This document shows, piece by piece, positions 1 to 6,802 of a stretch of 7,056 nucleotides of DNA. Under the pieces are notes generated by a model. The model was given only the letters and a program-made list of their open reading frames with translations. It made no database searches and was not told the origin of the DNA. Numbering within the stretch: the first letter of the stretch is position 1; each line of letters starts with the position of its first letter. The stretch spans positions 1 through 7,056 of the forward strand of contig CAJXMS010000116.1 in the NCBI GenBank assembly GCA_913056475.1, read 5' to 3'. The translations under genes and the position numbers were made by a program. The stretch comes from an uncultured Bacteroidota bacterium. GTDB lineage: Bacteria > Bacteroidota > Bacteroidia > Flavobacteriales > Schleiferiaceae.

Positions 1-882
1 CTTAACGGGGCTATTTTGGGCATGCAGCGACGGGAAATACGCCGCCGTTTTGACCAAATAGTAGCCTTTGCCGGGGTAGAACCCTTCCTGGAAGTGCCCG
101 TAAAACGTTACAGCAGCGGCATGTTTGTGCGGCTGGCCTTCAGCGTGGCGGCCCACCTCCGTAGTCCCATTTTACTGATCGATGAGGTACTGGCCGTGGG
201 CGACGTAGAGTTTCAGCAGCGCTGCCTGGAGCGCATGCGGGAAGCTACCCGGGAAGAAGGCCGTACAGTGGTATTTGTGAGCCATCAACTCCACCACGTC
301 CGGGAGCTTTGTCAGCGCGTAGGCCACCTCGAAGCCGGCCACCTCCAAAAAGTGGGGGAAGCCAACGAAATAGTGGATCATTACCTGGAAAAATACACCC
401 AAAAAGCCCGGCAAGTGAGGCTAGACCAGCGCCCGGACCGGCGGGGCAATGGCGCGGGGCATTTCCTAAGCCTAAACCTGGAGGGGCAAGAGAAAGAAGC
501 CCTGCCCTGCCCTCCTCGCACCGGACAGCCCGCCCGGCTCGAAGCGCAAGTGCACACCCGGCAGGAAGGAACTATAGATCTTCAGCTCAACGTAATTCAC
601 CCTTCCGGACACTTCCTCACCACCCTCAACTCCCGCCTCACCGGCCAAACTTTTACCCGCCAGGCCGGCCACCATACCTTTACTTGTGAAATTCCCCAAC
701 TACCGCTTATGCCCGGTACCTACCATTTGCGCGCCCACCTCTTCCTTAACGGCCAGGCGGCCGACATTGTGGAACATGCGCTGGAATTTACCGTAGAAGA
801 GGGGGATTATTACCATAACGGCCAGTATTTCCGCAAAAAGCTCCAGGGCCTCTTCATTCCGCAAAATTGGCAAAGCCTGTGA
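1..882 (+). CDS. Wzt-like polysaccharide ABC transporter ATP-binding protein, 5'-truncated by window edge
   Basis: This is the nucleotide-binding subunit of an ABC-2 type exporter that moves a lipid-linked polysaccharide (O-antigen, capsule or similar) across the inner membrane. The frame is open from base 1, so the TTG at 16 and ATG at 22 are internal codons; roughly the first 100 residues, with Walker A and the Q-loop, lie outside the window. In the 293 visible residues, the opening LNGAILGM is typical of Wzt/TagH-type ATPases. It is followed by the ABC signature YSSGM (about 37-41), Walker B ILLIDE with D61 and E62, the D-loop (AVGD) and the switch histidine in VFVSHQ (H95). From about residue 150 to the end is a beta-rich extension resembling the Wzt C-terminal carbohydrate-binding domain, ending near GDYYHNG. 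Such domains recognise the exported glycan in E. coli O8/O9a. The permease partner is not in view and is probably upstream. The stop overlaps the next gene by 4 bp. Confidence 0.9.
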   Translation, partial: LNGAILGMQRREIRRRFDQIVAFAGVEPFLEVPVKRYSSGMFVRLAFSVAAHLRSPILLIDEVLAVGDVEFQQRCLERMREATREEGRTVVFVSHQLHHVRELCQRVGHLEAGHLQKVGEANEIVDHYLEKYTQKARQVRLDQRPDRRGNGAGHFLSLNLEGQEKEALPCPPRTGQPARLEAQVHTRQEGTIDLQLNVIHPSGHFLTTLNSRLTGQTFTRQAGHHTFTCEIPQLPLMPGTYHLRAHLFLNGQAADIVEHALEFTVEEGDYYHNGQYFRKKLQGLFIPQNWQSL

Positions 883-1532
883 AAGCGCCCCTCATCATCA
901 TCGGTATGCACCGCAGCGGCACCTCTTACCTAGCCCGCCTACTGGAGAAAAGTGGCATTTTCATGGGGGTCGTCAAAGACCACAACTACGAGGCCATGCA
1001 CTTCTTAAGCCTCAACCAGCAAGTACTCTGGGCCGCCGGTGGAAGCTGGCACCAGCCGCTCATCCCCGACCCTATTTACTGGAAGCATCCCGCCGCCAAA
1101 GCCCTTTATCACGAGCACTTCAAGACCAACACACGGCTGCAGAAAGCCTGTTTACGCTGGCAGGCTCCCCGCTGGGGCTGGAAAGAACCCCGCAATACCT
1201 TCACCCTCCCCATGTGGCTGGCCCTTTTCCCCAGGGCCCGGGTACTGCACGTAGTGCGGGAGCGCGAAGGCGTGGTGCGCAGCCTCATGGCGCGCAACCA
1301 GCTCCGCAGCGAGCCCCGAGTAGAGGCCCTCCAGGACCGAGCCAAGGCGCAGCGGCTTTGGGAAAGCTATGTAAAAACCGGCCGCAGTTATAAAACCTCC
1401 CTGGGCCCCAGGTATCACGAGGTAGCTTACGAGGACCTCATGGATGAACCGGCCTCCGGACCGGCTTACCAAAAACTGGCCGCCTACTGCCAGGTGGAGC
1501 TGGCGCCCCATGTAAAACAAGTACGCCGATGA
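879..1532 (+). CDS. Sulfotransferase family protein (PAPS-dependent), glycan cluster
   Basis: Probable cytoplasmic sulfotransferase moving sulfate from PAPS to an acceptor, here most likely a sugar of the surface glycan. The GTG at 879 is preferred as start because GTGA overlaps the preceding TGA by 4 bp, as at the next two junctions; a TTG at 867 would add four residues. From 879 the product is 217 residues. A P-loop-like 5'-phosphosulfate-binding motif, GMHRSGTS, lies at residues 9-16 after a hydrophobic strand (LIII). A WGWKEPR segment lies near the middle, and LHVVREREGVVRSL resembles the 3'-phosphate-binding strand and helix. YEDLM near the C-terminus is another common family element. 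The protein is rather short for the family, often 250-300 residues, and the C-terminal region appears compact, but no frameshift is visible. The acceptor cannot be read from sequence. The family call is firm; glycan sulfation is inferred from neighbours. Confidence 0.85.
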   Translation: MKAPLIIIGMHRSGTSYLARLLEKSGIFMGVVKDHNYEAMHFLSLNQQVLWAAGGSWHQPLIPDPIYWKHPAAKALYHEHFKTNTRLQKACLRWQAPRWGWKEPRNTFTLPMWLALFPRARVLHVVREREGVVRSLMARNQLRSEPRVEALQDRAKAQRLWESYVKTGRSYKTSLGPRYHEVAYEDLMDEPASGPAYQKLAAYCQVELAPHVKQVRR

Positions 1533-2560
1533 AGCCCCTGGTCTCCGTCATCGTGCCCTGTTACAACCATGCGCGCTATCTACCCCAGCGCCTGGAAAGC
1601 CTGGCAGCCCAGCGCTACCCGCAGCTGGAATTTATCCTCCTGGATGATGCCAGCCCCGACCAGAGCCTCTCCATTCTCAAAGAATGGGCCGCCGGCAGGG
1701 AGCACGCCCAGGTGATAGCCAACGCACAAAACTCCGGCAGCCCCTTTATCCAGTGGAATCGCGGCGCTGCCCGGGCCCGGGGGCGCTACCTCTGGATAGC
1801 CGAAAGCGATGACTATGCCCACCCTGACCTGGTGGCAAAATTGGTAGATCAATTAGAGCGCCATCCCCACGTAGCGCTGGCCTACGCCCAATCCATGCTG
1901 GTGGATGAGGAGGGCAACGAACTCCACAGTTACGAGGAAAACCTGCGCTTTATTTACCAAAGCGATGCCTGGCAAAAAGACTTTGTAGTAGCCGGGCCAG
2001 AAGCTTGCCGGCGCTGGCTCTTGTATCACAACCCCATCCCCAATGCCAGCGGCCTGCTCATCCGCCGCAGCGCCTTCCAGGAAGTGGGCGGAGCCGACGA
2101 AAAAATGCGCCTAAATGGCGACTGGCACCTTTATGCGCGTCTTCTGCTGCAATACAACCTGGCCTTCGTAGCCCAGGAGCTCAATTATTTTCGCACCCAT
2201 ACCCAGAGCCAGCGCAGCGCATCCCGCCGCCGGGCCACCGTATACCAGGAGCTCCTCGCCATTCATGACCTCATCAGCGGGGCGCTCCCGGAGGCTGCGC
2301 AGGAGGCCTCATCGGCCAAAAGTGAATTTGCCAATTGGTGGATCGGTAACCTCCCCTATCATGCTTTGACGCGCGAAAACTGGCGGCTCAACCGGCAATT
2401 GTACCGGCGCTTTGCTCCCGTAAAAAAACACCTGCCCTACCGTATCTTCCTCACCTATTTGATCAGCTATGGGCGCGATTTTCTTCGCTGGGCCCGCTTA
2501 CTTAAGCCCCTCAAAAAATGGCGCGGCTATCTTTTTCCCGGCAAATACTGGAACCAATGA
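1529..2560 (+). CDS. Family 2 glycosyltransferase (GT-A fold)
   Basis: Cytoplasmic inverting glycosyltransferase, 343 residues, predicted to add a sugar from a nucleotide donor to a growing lipid-linked glycan. The ATG at 1529 overlaps the sulfotransferase stop as ATGA. The N-terminal GT-A domain opens with VSVIVPCYNHARYL (about 5-18). It continues with LLDDAS (37-42) for nucleotide binding, NRGAARARGRYLWI (77-90) and the DXD-like ESDD (92-95) for metal and donor. Further on, GLLIRRSAF (about 175-183), GDWHLYARL (197-205) and NYFRTH (219-224) are the usual acceptor-side elements, with D198 a candidate catalytic base. The remaining 110 or so residues are basic and aromatic-rich and may form a membrane-associating tail, but no clear transmembrane helix is seen. 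Donor and acceptor are unknown. It differs clearly from the next glycosyltransferase, so this is not a recent tandem duplication. Confidence 0.93.
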   Translation: MKPLVSVIVPCYNHARYLPQRLESLAAQRYPQLEFILLDDASPDQSLSILKEWAAGREHAQVIANAQNSGSPFIQWNRGAARARGRYLWIAESDDYAHPDLVAKLVDQLERHPHVALAYAQSMLVDEEGNELHSYEENLRFIYQSDAWQKDFVVAGPEACRRWLLYHNPIPNASGLLIRRSAFQEVGGADEKMRLNGDWHLYARLLLQYNLAFVAQELNYFRTHTQSQRSASRRRATVYQELLAIHDLISGALPEAAQEASSAKSEFANWWIGNLPYHALTRENWRLNRQLYRRFAPVKKHLPYRIFLTYLISYGRDFLRWARLLKPLKKWRGYLFPGKYWNQ

Positions 2561-3426
2561 ACCCCACCTTTTCCGTCGTAATTCCCGTTTACAACGGCGC
2601 TGAGACCCTGGAAGAAACCCTGCTGTCCGCCCTGGCCCAGGATTTTACCGACCGGGAGATCATCGTGGTAAACGATGGGAGTACCGATGCCACCCCTGAG
2701 CTATTCGCGACCGTAAAAAGCGAACACCCCGGACAAAACCTGATCCTGGTAGAACAGCCGCACGCCGGGCTGGGTGCCGCTCGTAACCGGGGTATACAAG
2801 AGGCTTCCGGGCATTACATAGCCTTATTGGACGCGGATGACATTTGGCCGGAGGCCAAACTGAGCAGCTGCTACGAAGCCCTCCAGAACATGCCGGACTG
2901 CGATGTGCTGTACCATCCCGTGCACACCTTCGGGCTGGGAAGAGAGCGCAGCCGGCCGGTCAACGCTCCTCTAACCCTGGAAAAACTGCTGCAAGGGCCC
3001 AATCCCCTGGTGCCTTCCGCTACGGTGCTGCGGCGCGCCCTGCTGCTGGAAAACCCCTTCACCGAAGAGGAGCGCTACGCGGGCGCAGAAGACCTGCACC
3101 TCTGGATTCGTCTGCTTAGCCAAGGGGCCCAATTCCGCGCCTGGCCCGATACGTATAGCTACTATCGGGAAACCGGCGGGATGAGTAGCCGCCTGGAAGA
3201 ACATCTCCGCAAGGTATTTGCCGTATTGAATGATCTCTACGAGCAAGATTACTTTCCCAAGCGAAACCTGGAGGAAGCGCGGCGCAGAAAATTCATGGAA
3301 GCTGGCCGCTTTTACCATAAGCGCGGCCAAAACCAACGCTCTGAATTCTACTACAGCGCCGCCGATTCCAAATCACTAAAAATCCTGGGGCTGCGGATTC
3401 TTAATTGGCTGGGGGTAAAGATTTAA
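2557..3426 (+). CDS. Family 2 glycosyltransferase (GT-A fold), second in the cluster
   Basis: A second cytoplasmic GT2 enzyme, 289 residues from the ATG at 2557. That start gives an ATGA overlap with the preceding stop and begins just before the first beta strand. The in-frame ATG at 2518 would add 13 residues that overlap the neighbour and precede the fold, so it is less likely. Motifs are canonical: FSVVIPVYNGAETL (5-18), VVNDGSTD (37-44), GLGAARNRGI (71-80) and LLDADD (90-95) as the metal-binding DXD. The acceptor-site EDLHLWIRL (178-186) gives the ED catalytic-base pattern, and YYRETGGMS (202-210) follows. The C-terminal 70 residues are charged and helical, ending in a short hydrophobic segment before the TAA stop. 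It is the last gene of the + strand run; the facing aspartokinase stop is only 5 bp away. The specific linkage formed is unknown. Confidence 0.93.
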   Translation: MNPTFSVVIPVYNGAETLEETLLSALAQDFTDREIIVVNDGSTDATPELFATVKSEHPGQNLILVEQPHAGLGAARNRGIQEASGHYIALLDADDIWPEAKLSSCYEALQNMPDCDVLYHPVHTFGLGRERSRPVNAPLTLEKLLQGPNPLVPSATVLRRALLLENPFTEEERYAGAEDLHLWIRLLSQGAQFRAWPDTYSYYRETGGMSSRLEEHLRKVFAVLNDLYEQDYFPKRNLEEARRRKFMEAGRFYHKRGQNQRSEFYYSAADSKSLKILGLRILNWLGVKI

Positions 3427-3442
3427 GTCACCTAGGGCTTAA
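3423..3442. terminator. Possible bidirectional hairpin between convergent stop codons
   Basis: An imperfect inverted repeat covers both convergent stop codons. TTAAG at 3423-3427 pairs with CTTAA at 3438-3442, extended inward by a G-T and a C-G pair, leaving a 6-base loop (ACCTAG). The stem is short and AT-rich at its base and has no T-tract on either side, so it is at best a weak terminator. It is listed because the 5-bp intergenic gap has no room for anything else and because it is symmetric for both transcripts. Confidence 0.2.
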
Positions 3443-4688
3443 CCACTGCCTGGTAGGTATGGCCGGCCAGCTGTTCCATAAGTAAAGCACCTGCCGCCTG
3501 CACTCTTTCCCGGGCCGCCAGGTGGTGGTGACGCACGGTATAAAGACAGAGCCCGGGCTGGTACTGCACCGCAAACTCGCTGCTGAGCTCATCCCGTAAA
3601 GGGGGCACACTCACGGGGTCATAATTGATACAAAAAGAAGTACTCACTGCCGTATTCTGAGAAAGATTTACCCGCACCCCGTACTGGTGAAAAAGCTTGT
3701 AAATGCGGCTTAGATGGTCTTCTACGATAAAGGCCAGGTCACGAGTGGACAGCGTTAAGAGCACCTGGTTTTCTTTACGGATAAAGCAAGGAATGAGGGG
3801 ATCGAGCCTGGCGCTCGCATAAATGCGGGTGCCGGGCGTCTCGGGCTCCACAAAAGACCGCACCCGTAAGGGGATGCCCTTTTGGCGCAGGGGTTGGATG
3901 GTTTTGGGGTGAATTACGGAAGCGCCGTAGTAGGCTAGCTCAATGGCCTCCTCATAGCTAATTTGGCGCAGCAGTTGGGTTTTTTCAAAAACCTTGGGAT
4001 CCCCATAGAGCACGCCGGGCACGTCTTTCCAGCTGCTCACTTCGGCGGCGTCCAGCACGTAAGCCAGCACCGATGCCGTGTAATCTGATCCTTCCCGTCC
4101 CAGGGTAGTAGGACGGTAATCATCGGTAGAACCGATAAAGCCTTGCGTGATGTAGCGCTGCCCGGGCCGGATGGTTTCCCGGACCAGCCGTTGGGTAAAG
4201 TTCCAGTCTACCCGGGCAAAGCGGTGATTTTGATCGGTGCGAATAAGCCGGCGGGCGTCCAGCCACTGGTTGGTAAATGCATTTTGATGCAGATAATGCC
4301 CCACAATTTTGGTAGAAAGAAGCTCCCCAAAAGAGACTATCTGATCATAAACCTCATTAAAATGTCCTTCGGGCGGCCGCTGGGTGATCACTGCCAGCTG
4401 AGTGAAGAGGACCTCCACCTCCCTGCTTACCGTGGGCTCCTGGCCGGGGAACAATTCCTGAACCACCGCCAAATGTTCGCTTTGCAGCTTTTCCAGCTGG
4501 GCCTTCACTTCTTCCTGATGGCCCTCCAGATAGCTCTTGGTAAGTTTTTCCAGGGCGTTGGTGGTCTTGCCCATGGCGGAAACTACGATCAATATATCTT
4601 CCCCGGGAAATTGCTGCAGGACGGAAGCCACCCGCTTTACGCTGGCCGCATCGCGTATGGAGGCGCCGCCAAATTTGAATATTTTCAT
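3432..4688 (-). CDS. Aspartokinase (aspartate kinase), monofunctional
   Basis: Cytoplasmic enzyme that phosphorylates L-aspartate with ATP to 4-phospho-L-aspartate, the committed step to lysine/diaminopimelate, threonine and methionine. The chosen ATG (complement 4686-4688) gives 418 residues starting MKIFKFGGAS, the normal family N-terminus; a TTG eight codons upstream would overlap the predicted promoter. Kinase-domain motifs are KFGGAS (5-10), SFGELLS (119-125), GREGSDYTA (197-205), SSWKDVPGVLYGDP (218-231) and IHPKT (259-263). From about residue 300 follows a regulatory ACT-type region (IRKENQVLLTL and onward), so feedback control by an end-product amino acid is likely, though which one cannot be told. 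No homoserine dehydrogenase domain is fused. It converges on the glycan operon and is divergent from the M16 gene. It would be called lysC-like, but isozyme identity is not resolvable here. Confidence 0.95.
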   Translation of the reverse strand: MKIFKFGGASIRDAASVKRVASVLQQFPGEDILIVVSAMGKTTNALEKLTKSYLEGHQEEVKAQLEKLQSEHLAVVQELFPGQEPTVSREVEVLFTQLAVITQRPPEGHFNEVYDQIVSFGELLSTKIVGHYLHQNAFTNQWLDARRLIRTDQNHRFARVDWNFTQRLVRETIRPGQRYITQGFIGSTDDYRPTTLGREGSDYTASVLAYVLDAAEVSSWKDVPGVLYGDPKVFEKTQLLRQISYEEAIELAYYGASVIHPKTIQPLRQKGIPLRVRSFVEPETPGTRIYASARLDPLIPCFIRKENQVLLTLSTRDLAFIVEDHLSRIYKLFHQYGVRVNLSQNTAVSTSFCINYDPVSVPPLRDELSSEFAVQYQPGLCLYTVRHHHLAARERVQAAGALLMEQLAGHTYQAVVKP

Positions 4689-4709
4689 GGATGCTACGGT
4701 GCTTGAGAG

Positions 4710-4717
4710 CAAAAATA
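4710..4717 (-). promoter_or_regulatory. Bacteroidota-type -7 box for the aspartokinase gene
   Basis: On the - strand this reads TATTTTTG, an exact match to the Bacteroidota -7 consensus TAnnTTTG. It ends 21 bases before the aspartokinase ATG, which would give a very short 5' leader. No convincing TTTG -33 element is seen about 19-21 bases upstream, where the DNA is GC-rich. No Shine-Dalgarno sequence precedes the ATG, as is common in this phylum. Confidence 0.45.
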
Positions 4718-4812
4718 GGCCCTAGCGCGCACTTCCCGGGGCCCGGTCCTTAGGGCATCCAGAGCTCCCGGGCAGGGTATGGAGCGGGTGCCGCATGGGG
4801 CTTGCAAGGCCT

Positions 4813-4820
4813 TACCTTTG
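4813..4820 (+). promoter_or_regulatory. Candidate -7 box for the M16 protease / methyltransferase pair
   Basis: TACCTTTG matches the Bacteroidota -7 pattern TAnnTTTG and ends 11 bases before the protease ATG at 4832, so the transcript would be almost leaderless. No clear TTTG -33 element is present upstream. The rest of the divergent region (4718-4812) is GC-rich, contains two CCCGGG hexamers (4735-4740 and 4767-4772) and a small GCTCC/GGAGC inverted repeat (4764-4768 with 4781-4785), and holds no gene that I can support. Confidence 0.35.
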
Positions 4821-4831
4821 CCCTCCTTATT

Positions 4832-6076
4832 ATGGAATTTGACATTTTTGAATTAAGCAACGGCTTACGGGTGGTGCATAAACCGGTTAAACGGCCGGTG
4901 GCACACCTGGGGCTGAGTATTGCCGCCGGCTCTCGCGACGAGGGACCCCAAGAGGAAGGCTTGGCCCACTTCATCGAGCACTGCCTTTTTAAGGGCACAC
5001 AACGTCGACGTGCCTACCACATCCTAAGCCGGATGGAAAACGTGGGAGGCGAACTAAATGCTTACACCAGCAAGGAAGAAACGGTGCTGTACAGCAGCTT
5101 TCTTAAGGAATATTACCCCCGGGCCCTGGAGCTCCTTACCGATGTAGCCTTTCACAGCACCTTTCCGCTTCACGAATGCCGGAAAGAGCAGGAAGTGATC
5201 CTGGATGAGATCAATGCCTACCGGGACACCCCTTCGGAACGGATTTTTGATGAATTTGAAGATCAGCTCTTTGCGAAGCACCCGCTGGGGCATAATATCT
5301 TGGGTACCCCGCAATCGGTACGACAACTGGGACCGGAGAAGGCCCAACACTTTATGCAGCGGCTCTACGGGCTTAACCGGATGGTGGTAAGTAGTGTGGG
5401 AAACATAAGCAGCCCTAAGCTAAAACAGTGGCTGGAAAGGTACCTGGGCCATCATAAGGCCTGGGCGCCGGAGCGTACCACCGAGCTCCCCCCTACCCTT
5501 CCACAGCAGAAAACGGAGCAACATCCGGGTTTCCAGAGCCATGCCATCCTGGGCTTCCAAGCGTATCCGGCCTATCATGCCAAAAGCCGGGTCCTTATGT
5601 TGCTGAGCAATTTACTGGGCGGCCCGGGCATGAACTCGCGGCTAAACCTCAATATCCGGGAGAAATACGGTTTTACTTATCACCTGGAATCCTTTTACCA
5701 ACCTTACAGTGATACGGGCTTATTTGGAATATACCTGGGCACCGATCCAGGAACGGTAAACCGGGCCCTTCAACTGGTTCAAAAGGAGCTTCGCCGGCTG
5801 CGGGATCAAAAATTGGGCACCCTGCAACTAAGCAAGGCCAAAAAACAACTGCTGGGCCAAATCGCGATGGCCCGGGAAAATAACAACGCCCTGATGCTCT
5901 CCTACGGAAAAAGCCTGCTGACCCATAACACCATTGACACTTTTGCGGATATAGCCGAAAAGGTAGAAGCCATTACCGCCGAGGAACTGCAAGAAGTAGC
6001 CCGGGAAATAATGGCCCCAGAGCGAGCAGGTCAATTAATCTACCAAGCGCAGGTGCCGGAGCATGAGTTACTTTGA
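4832..6076 (+). CDS. M16 family zinc metallopeptidase (insulinase / processing-peptidase type)
   Basis: Zinc-dependent endopeptidase of the M16 (pitrilysin/insulinase) family, 414 residues, the size of one M16B unit such as a mitochondrial processing peptidase beta-type subunit. The ATG at 4832 places FELSNGLRVV, the usual first strand, at residues 6-15; a TTG at 4802 would add ten residues that overlap the promoter box. The inverted zinc motif is intact: H46-F-I-E49-H50, with E126 in LDEINAYRDTP as third ligand exactly 76 residues after H50. KHPLGHNILGTP (149-160) is also typical. The C-terminal half carries GGPGMNSRLNLNIREKYGFTY (263-283), the substrate-binding R/Y region. No signal peptide or lipobox is seen, so a cytoplasmic role in peptide clearance or processing is inferred. 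All catalytic residues are present, unlike the inactive partner seen in two-gene M16 pairs. The methyltransferase start lies inside its end, with a 14-bp overlap. Confidence 0.94.
   Translation: MEFDIFELSNGLRVVHKPVKRPVAHLGLSIAAGSRDEGPQEEGLAHFIEHCLFKGTQRRRAYHILSRMENVGGELNAYTSKEETVLYSSFLKEYYPRALELLTDVAFHSTFPLHECRKEQEVILDEINAYRDTPSERIFDEFEDQLFAKHPLGHNILGTPQSVRQLGPEKAQHFMQRLYGLNRMVVSSVGNISSPKLKQWLERYLGHHKAWAPERTTELPPTLPQQKTEQHPGFQSHAILGFQAYPAYHAKSRVLMLLSNLLGGPGMNSRLNLNIREKYGFTYHLESFYQPYSDTGLFGIYLGTDPGTVNRALQLVQKELRRLRDQKLGTLQLSKAKKQLLGQIAMARENNNALMLSYGKSLLTHNTIDTFADIAEKVEAITAEELQEVAREIMAPERAGQLIYQAQVPEHELL
6051..6055 (+). promoter_or_regulatory. Possible ribosome binding site for the O-methyltransferase
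   Basis: AGGTG lies 7 bases before the methyltransferase ATG at 6063, inside the M16 coding sequence. It is a partial Shine-Dalgarno match in a window where the other starts lack one. It supports the ATG at 6063, but translational coupling through the 14-bp overlap may matter more. Confidence 0.25.
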
Positions 6077-6704
6077 CCCATCCATAGAAGAATACTGCCT
6101 GGCCCATACCACCGCAGAACCGGATTATTTGCGCCGGTTGCGCCGGGAAACCCACCTCAAAGTGCTACGGCCGCGCATGCTCAGCGGCCCCTTACAAGGG
6201 CGGCTTTTGACTATGCTTTGCCAAATGCAACAAGCCCAAAACGTGCTGGAAATAGGCACCTATACCGGCTATTCTGCTTTATGCCTGGCAGAAGGCTTGG
6301 CGCCGGGCGGAGCGCTCCACACCGTGGAGGCTAACGAAGAACTGGCGCCCTGGGCACAGCGCTATTTTGAAGAGGCTAAGCTAGCCCAGTGCATTCACCA
6401 ACACCTGGGCGATGCCAAGGAAATTATTCCCCACTTGAAAGGCCCCTGGGACCTGGTCTTTATCGATGCTGATAAGGTCTCCTACCCCGAGTACTGGACC
6501 CTGATCCGCCCGAGGCTCGCTCCCAACGGGCTCCTGGTAGCGGATAATGTGCTGTGGAATAGCAAGGTGGCAGACCCCACGGTGCAAGATAAGCAAACCG
6601 CTGCGCTGCGTAAATTTAACCAGGCCGTAGCGGAAGCCGAAGAGATGGAGAAACTGATCTTACCCTTCCGGGACGGGCTCCTGCTAGCTCGTCGAAAGGG
6701 CTGA
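6063..6704 (+). CDS. Family 3 O-methyltransferase (class I SAM-dependent, YrrM/CCoAOMT-like)
   Basis: SAM-dependent O-methyltransferase of the catechol/caffeoyl-CoA O-methyltransferase-like family, 213 residues, full length for bacterial members. The N-terminal helices include RRETHLKVLRPRMLSGP (about 27-43), the conserved region before the fold. Motif I is VLEIGTYTGYSALCLAEGL (61-79), followed by the acidic residue E89 in VEANEE that binds the SAM ribose. LVFIDADK (131-138) and DNVLW (161-165) provide the expected divalent-metal ligands D135, D161 and N162. The C-terminus, LPFRDGLLLARRKG, is the usual last strand. Substrates in this family range from catechols to 5-hydroxyuridine in tRNA (TrmR, formerly YrrM, in Bacillus); which applies here is not shown by sequence. 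It overlaps the M16 gene by 14 bp and is probably co-transcribed with it. It is less likely to be a sugar methyltransferase of the nearby glycan cluster. Confidence 0.93.
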   Translation: MSYFDPSIEEYCLAHTTAEPDYLRRLRRETHLKVLRPRMLSGPLQGRLLTMLCQMQQAQNVLEIGTYTGYSALCLAEGLAPGGALHTVEANEELAPWAQRYFEEAKLAQCIHQHLGDAKEIIPHLKGPWDLVFIDADKVSYPEYWTLIRPRLAPNGLLVADNVLWNSKVADPTVQDKQTAALRKFNQAVAEAEEMEKLILPFRDGLLLARRKG

Positions 6705-6710
6705 TCCCAG

Positions 6711-6730
6711 CCGGCATCACATTTGGCCGG
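6711..6730 (+). terminator. Weak inverted repeat after the methyltransferase gene
   Basis: CCGGC at 6711-6715 and GCCGG at 6726-6730 could form a 5-bp GC stem with a 10-base loop, 6 bases after the methyltransferase stop. No T-tract follows, so this is only a possible transcription end. The rest of the convergent gap to 6802 shows no gene, RNA or repeat that I can support. Confidence 0.2.
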
Positions 6731-6802
6731 TGAGGCCTAACCAGGGTCTCTATGAATAGCCCCTGACAGGCGCCCCGGCAGGAGGTGAATCCGGCGATAG
6801 GG

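Noticed and set aside
309..689. + strand frame of 126 codons inside the ABC ATPase gene
   Set aside because: Low-complexity Pro/Arg/Ser-rich translation, typical of an out-of-frame reading of GC-rich coding sequence.
1152..1520. - strand open frame of 122 codons opposite the sulfotransferase
   Set aside because: Shadow of the coding strand; no motif, no promoter and no start-site support.
2971..3336. - strand open frame of 121 codons opposite the second glycosyltransferase
   Set aside because: Shadow frame opposite a gene with complete GT2 motifs; no recognisable protein family.
1529..3426. Possible tandem duplication of the two glycosyltransferases
   Set aside because: They share only the generic GT2 motifs; lengths, DXD variants (ESDD against DADD) and C-terminal regions differ, so they are distinct family members.
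4143..4706. Long + strand open frame (187 codons) antisense to the aspartokinase gene
   Set aside because: It lies wholly opposite a strongly supported enzyme with family motifs along its full length. Its translation shows no recognisable domain, and long antisense frames are expected in GC-rich coding DNA.
4735..4772. Paired CCCGGG hexamers as a possible operator
   Set aside because: CCCGGG and near variants recur in the coding DNA of this GC-rich window, so two copies 32 bp apart are weak evidence for a regulator site.
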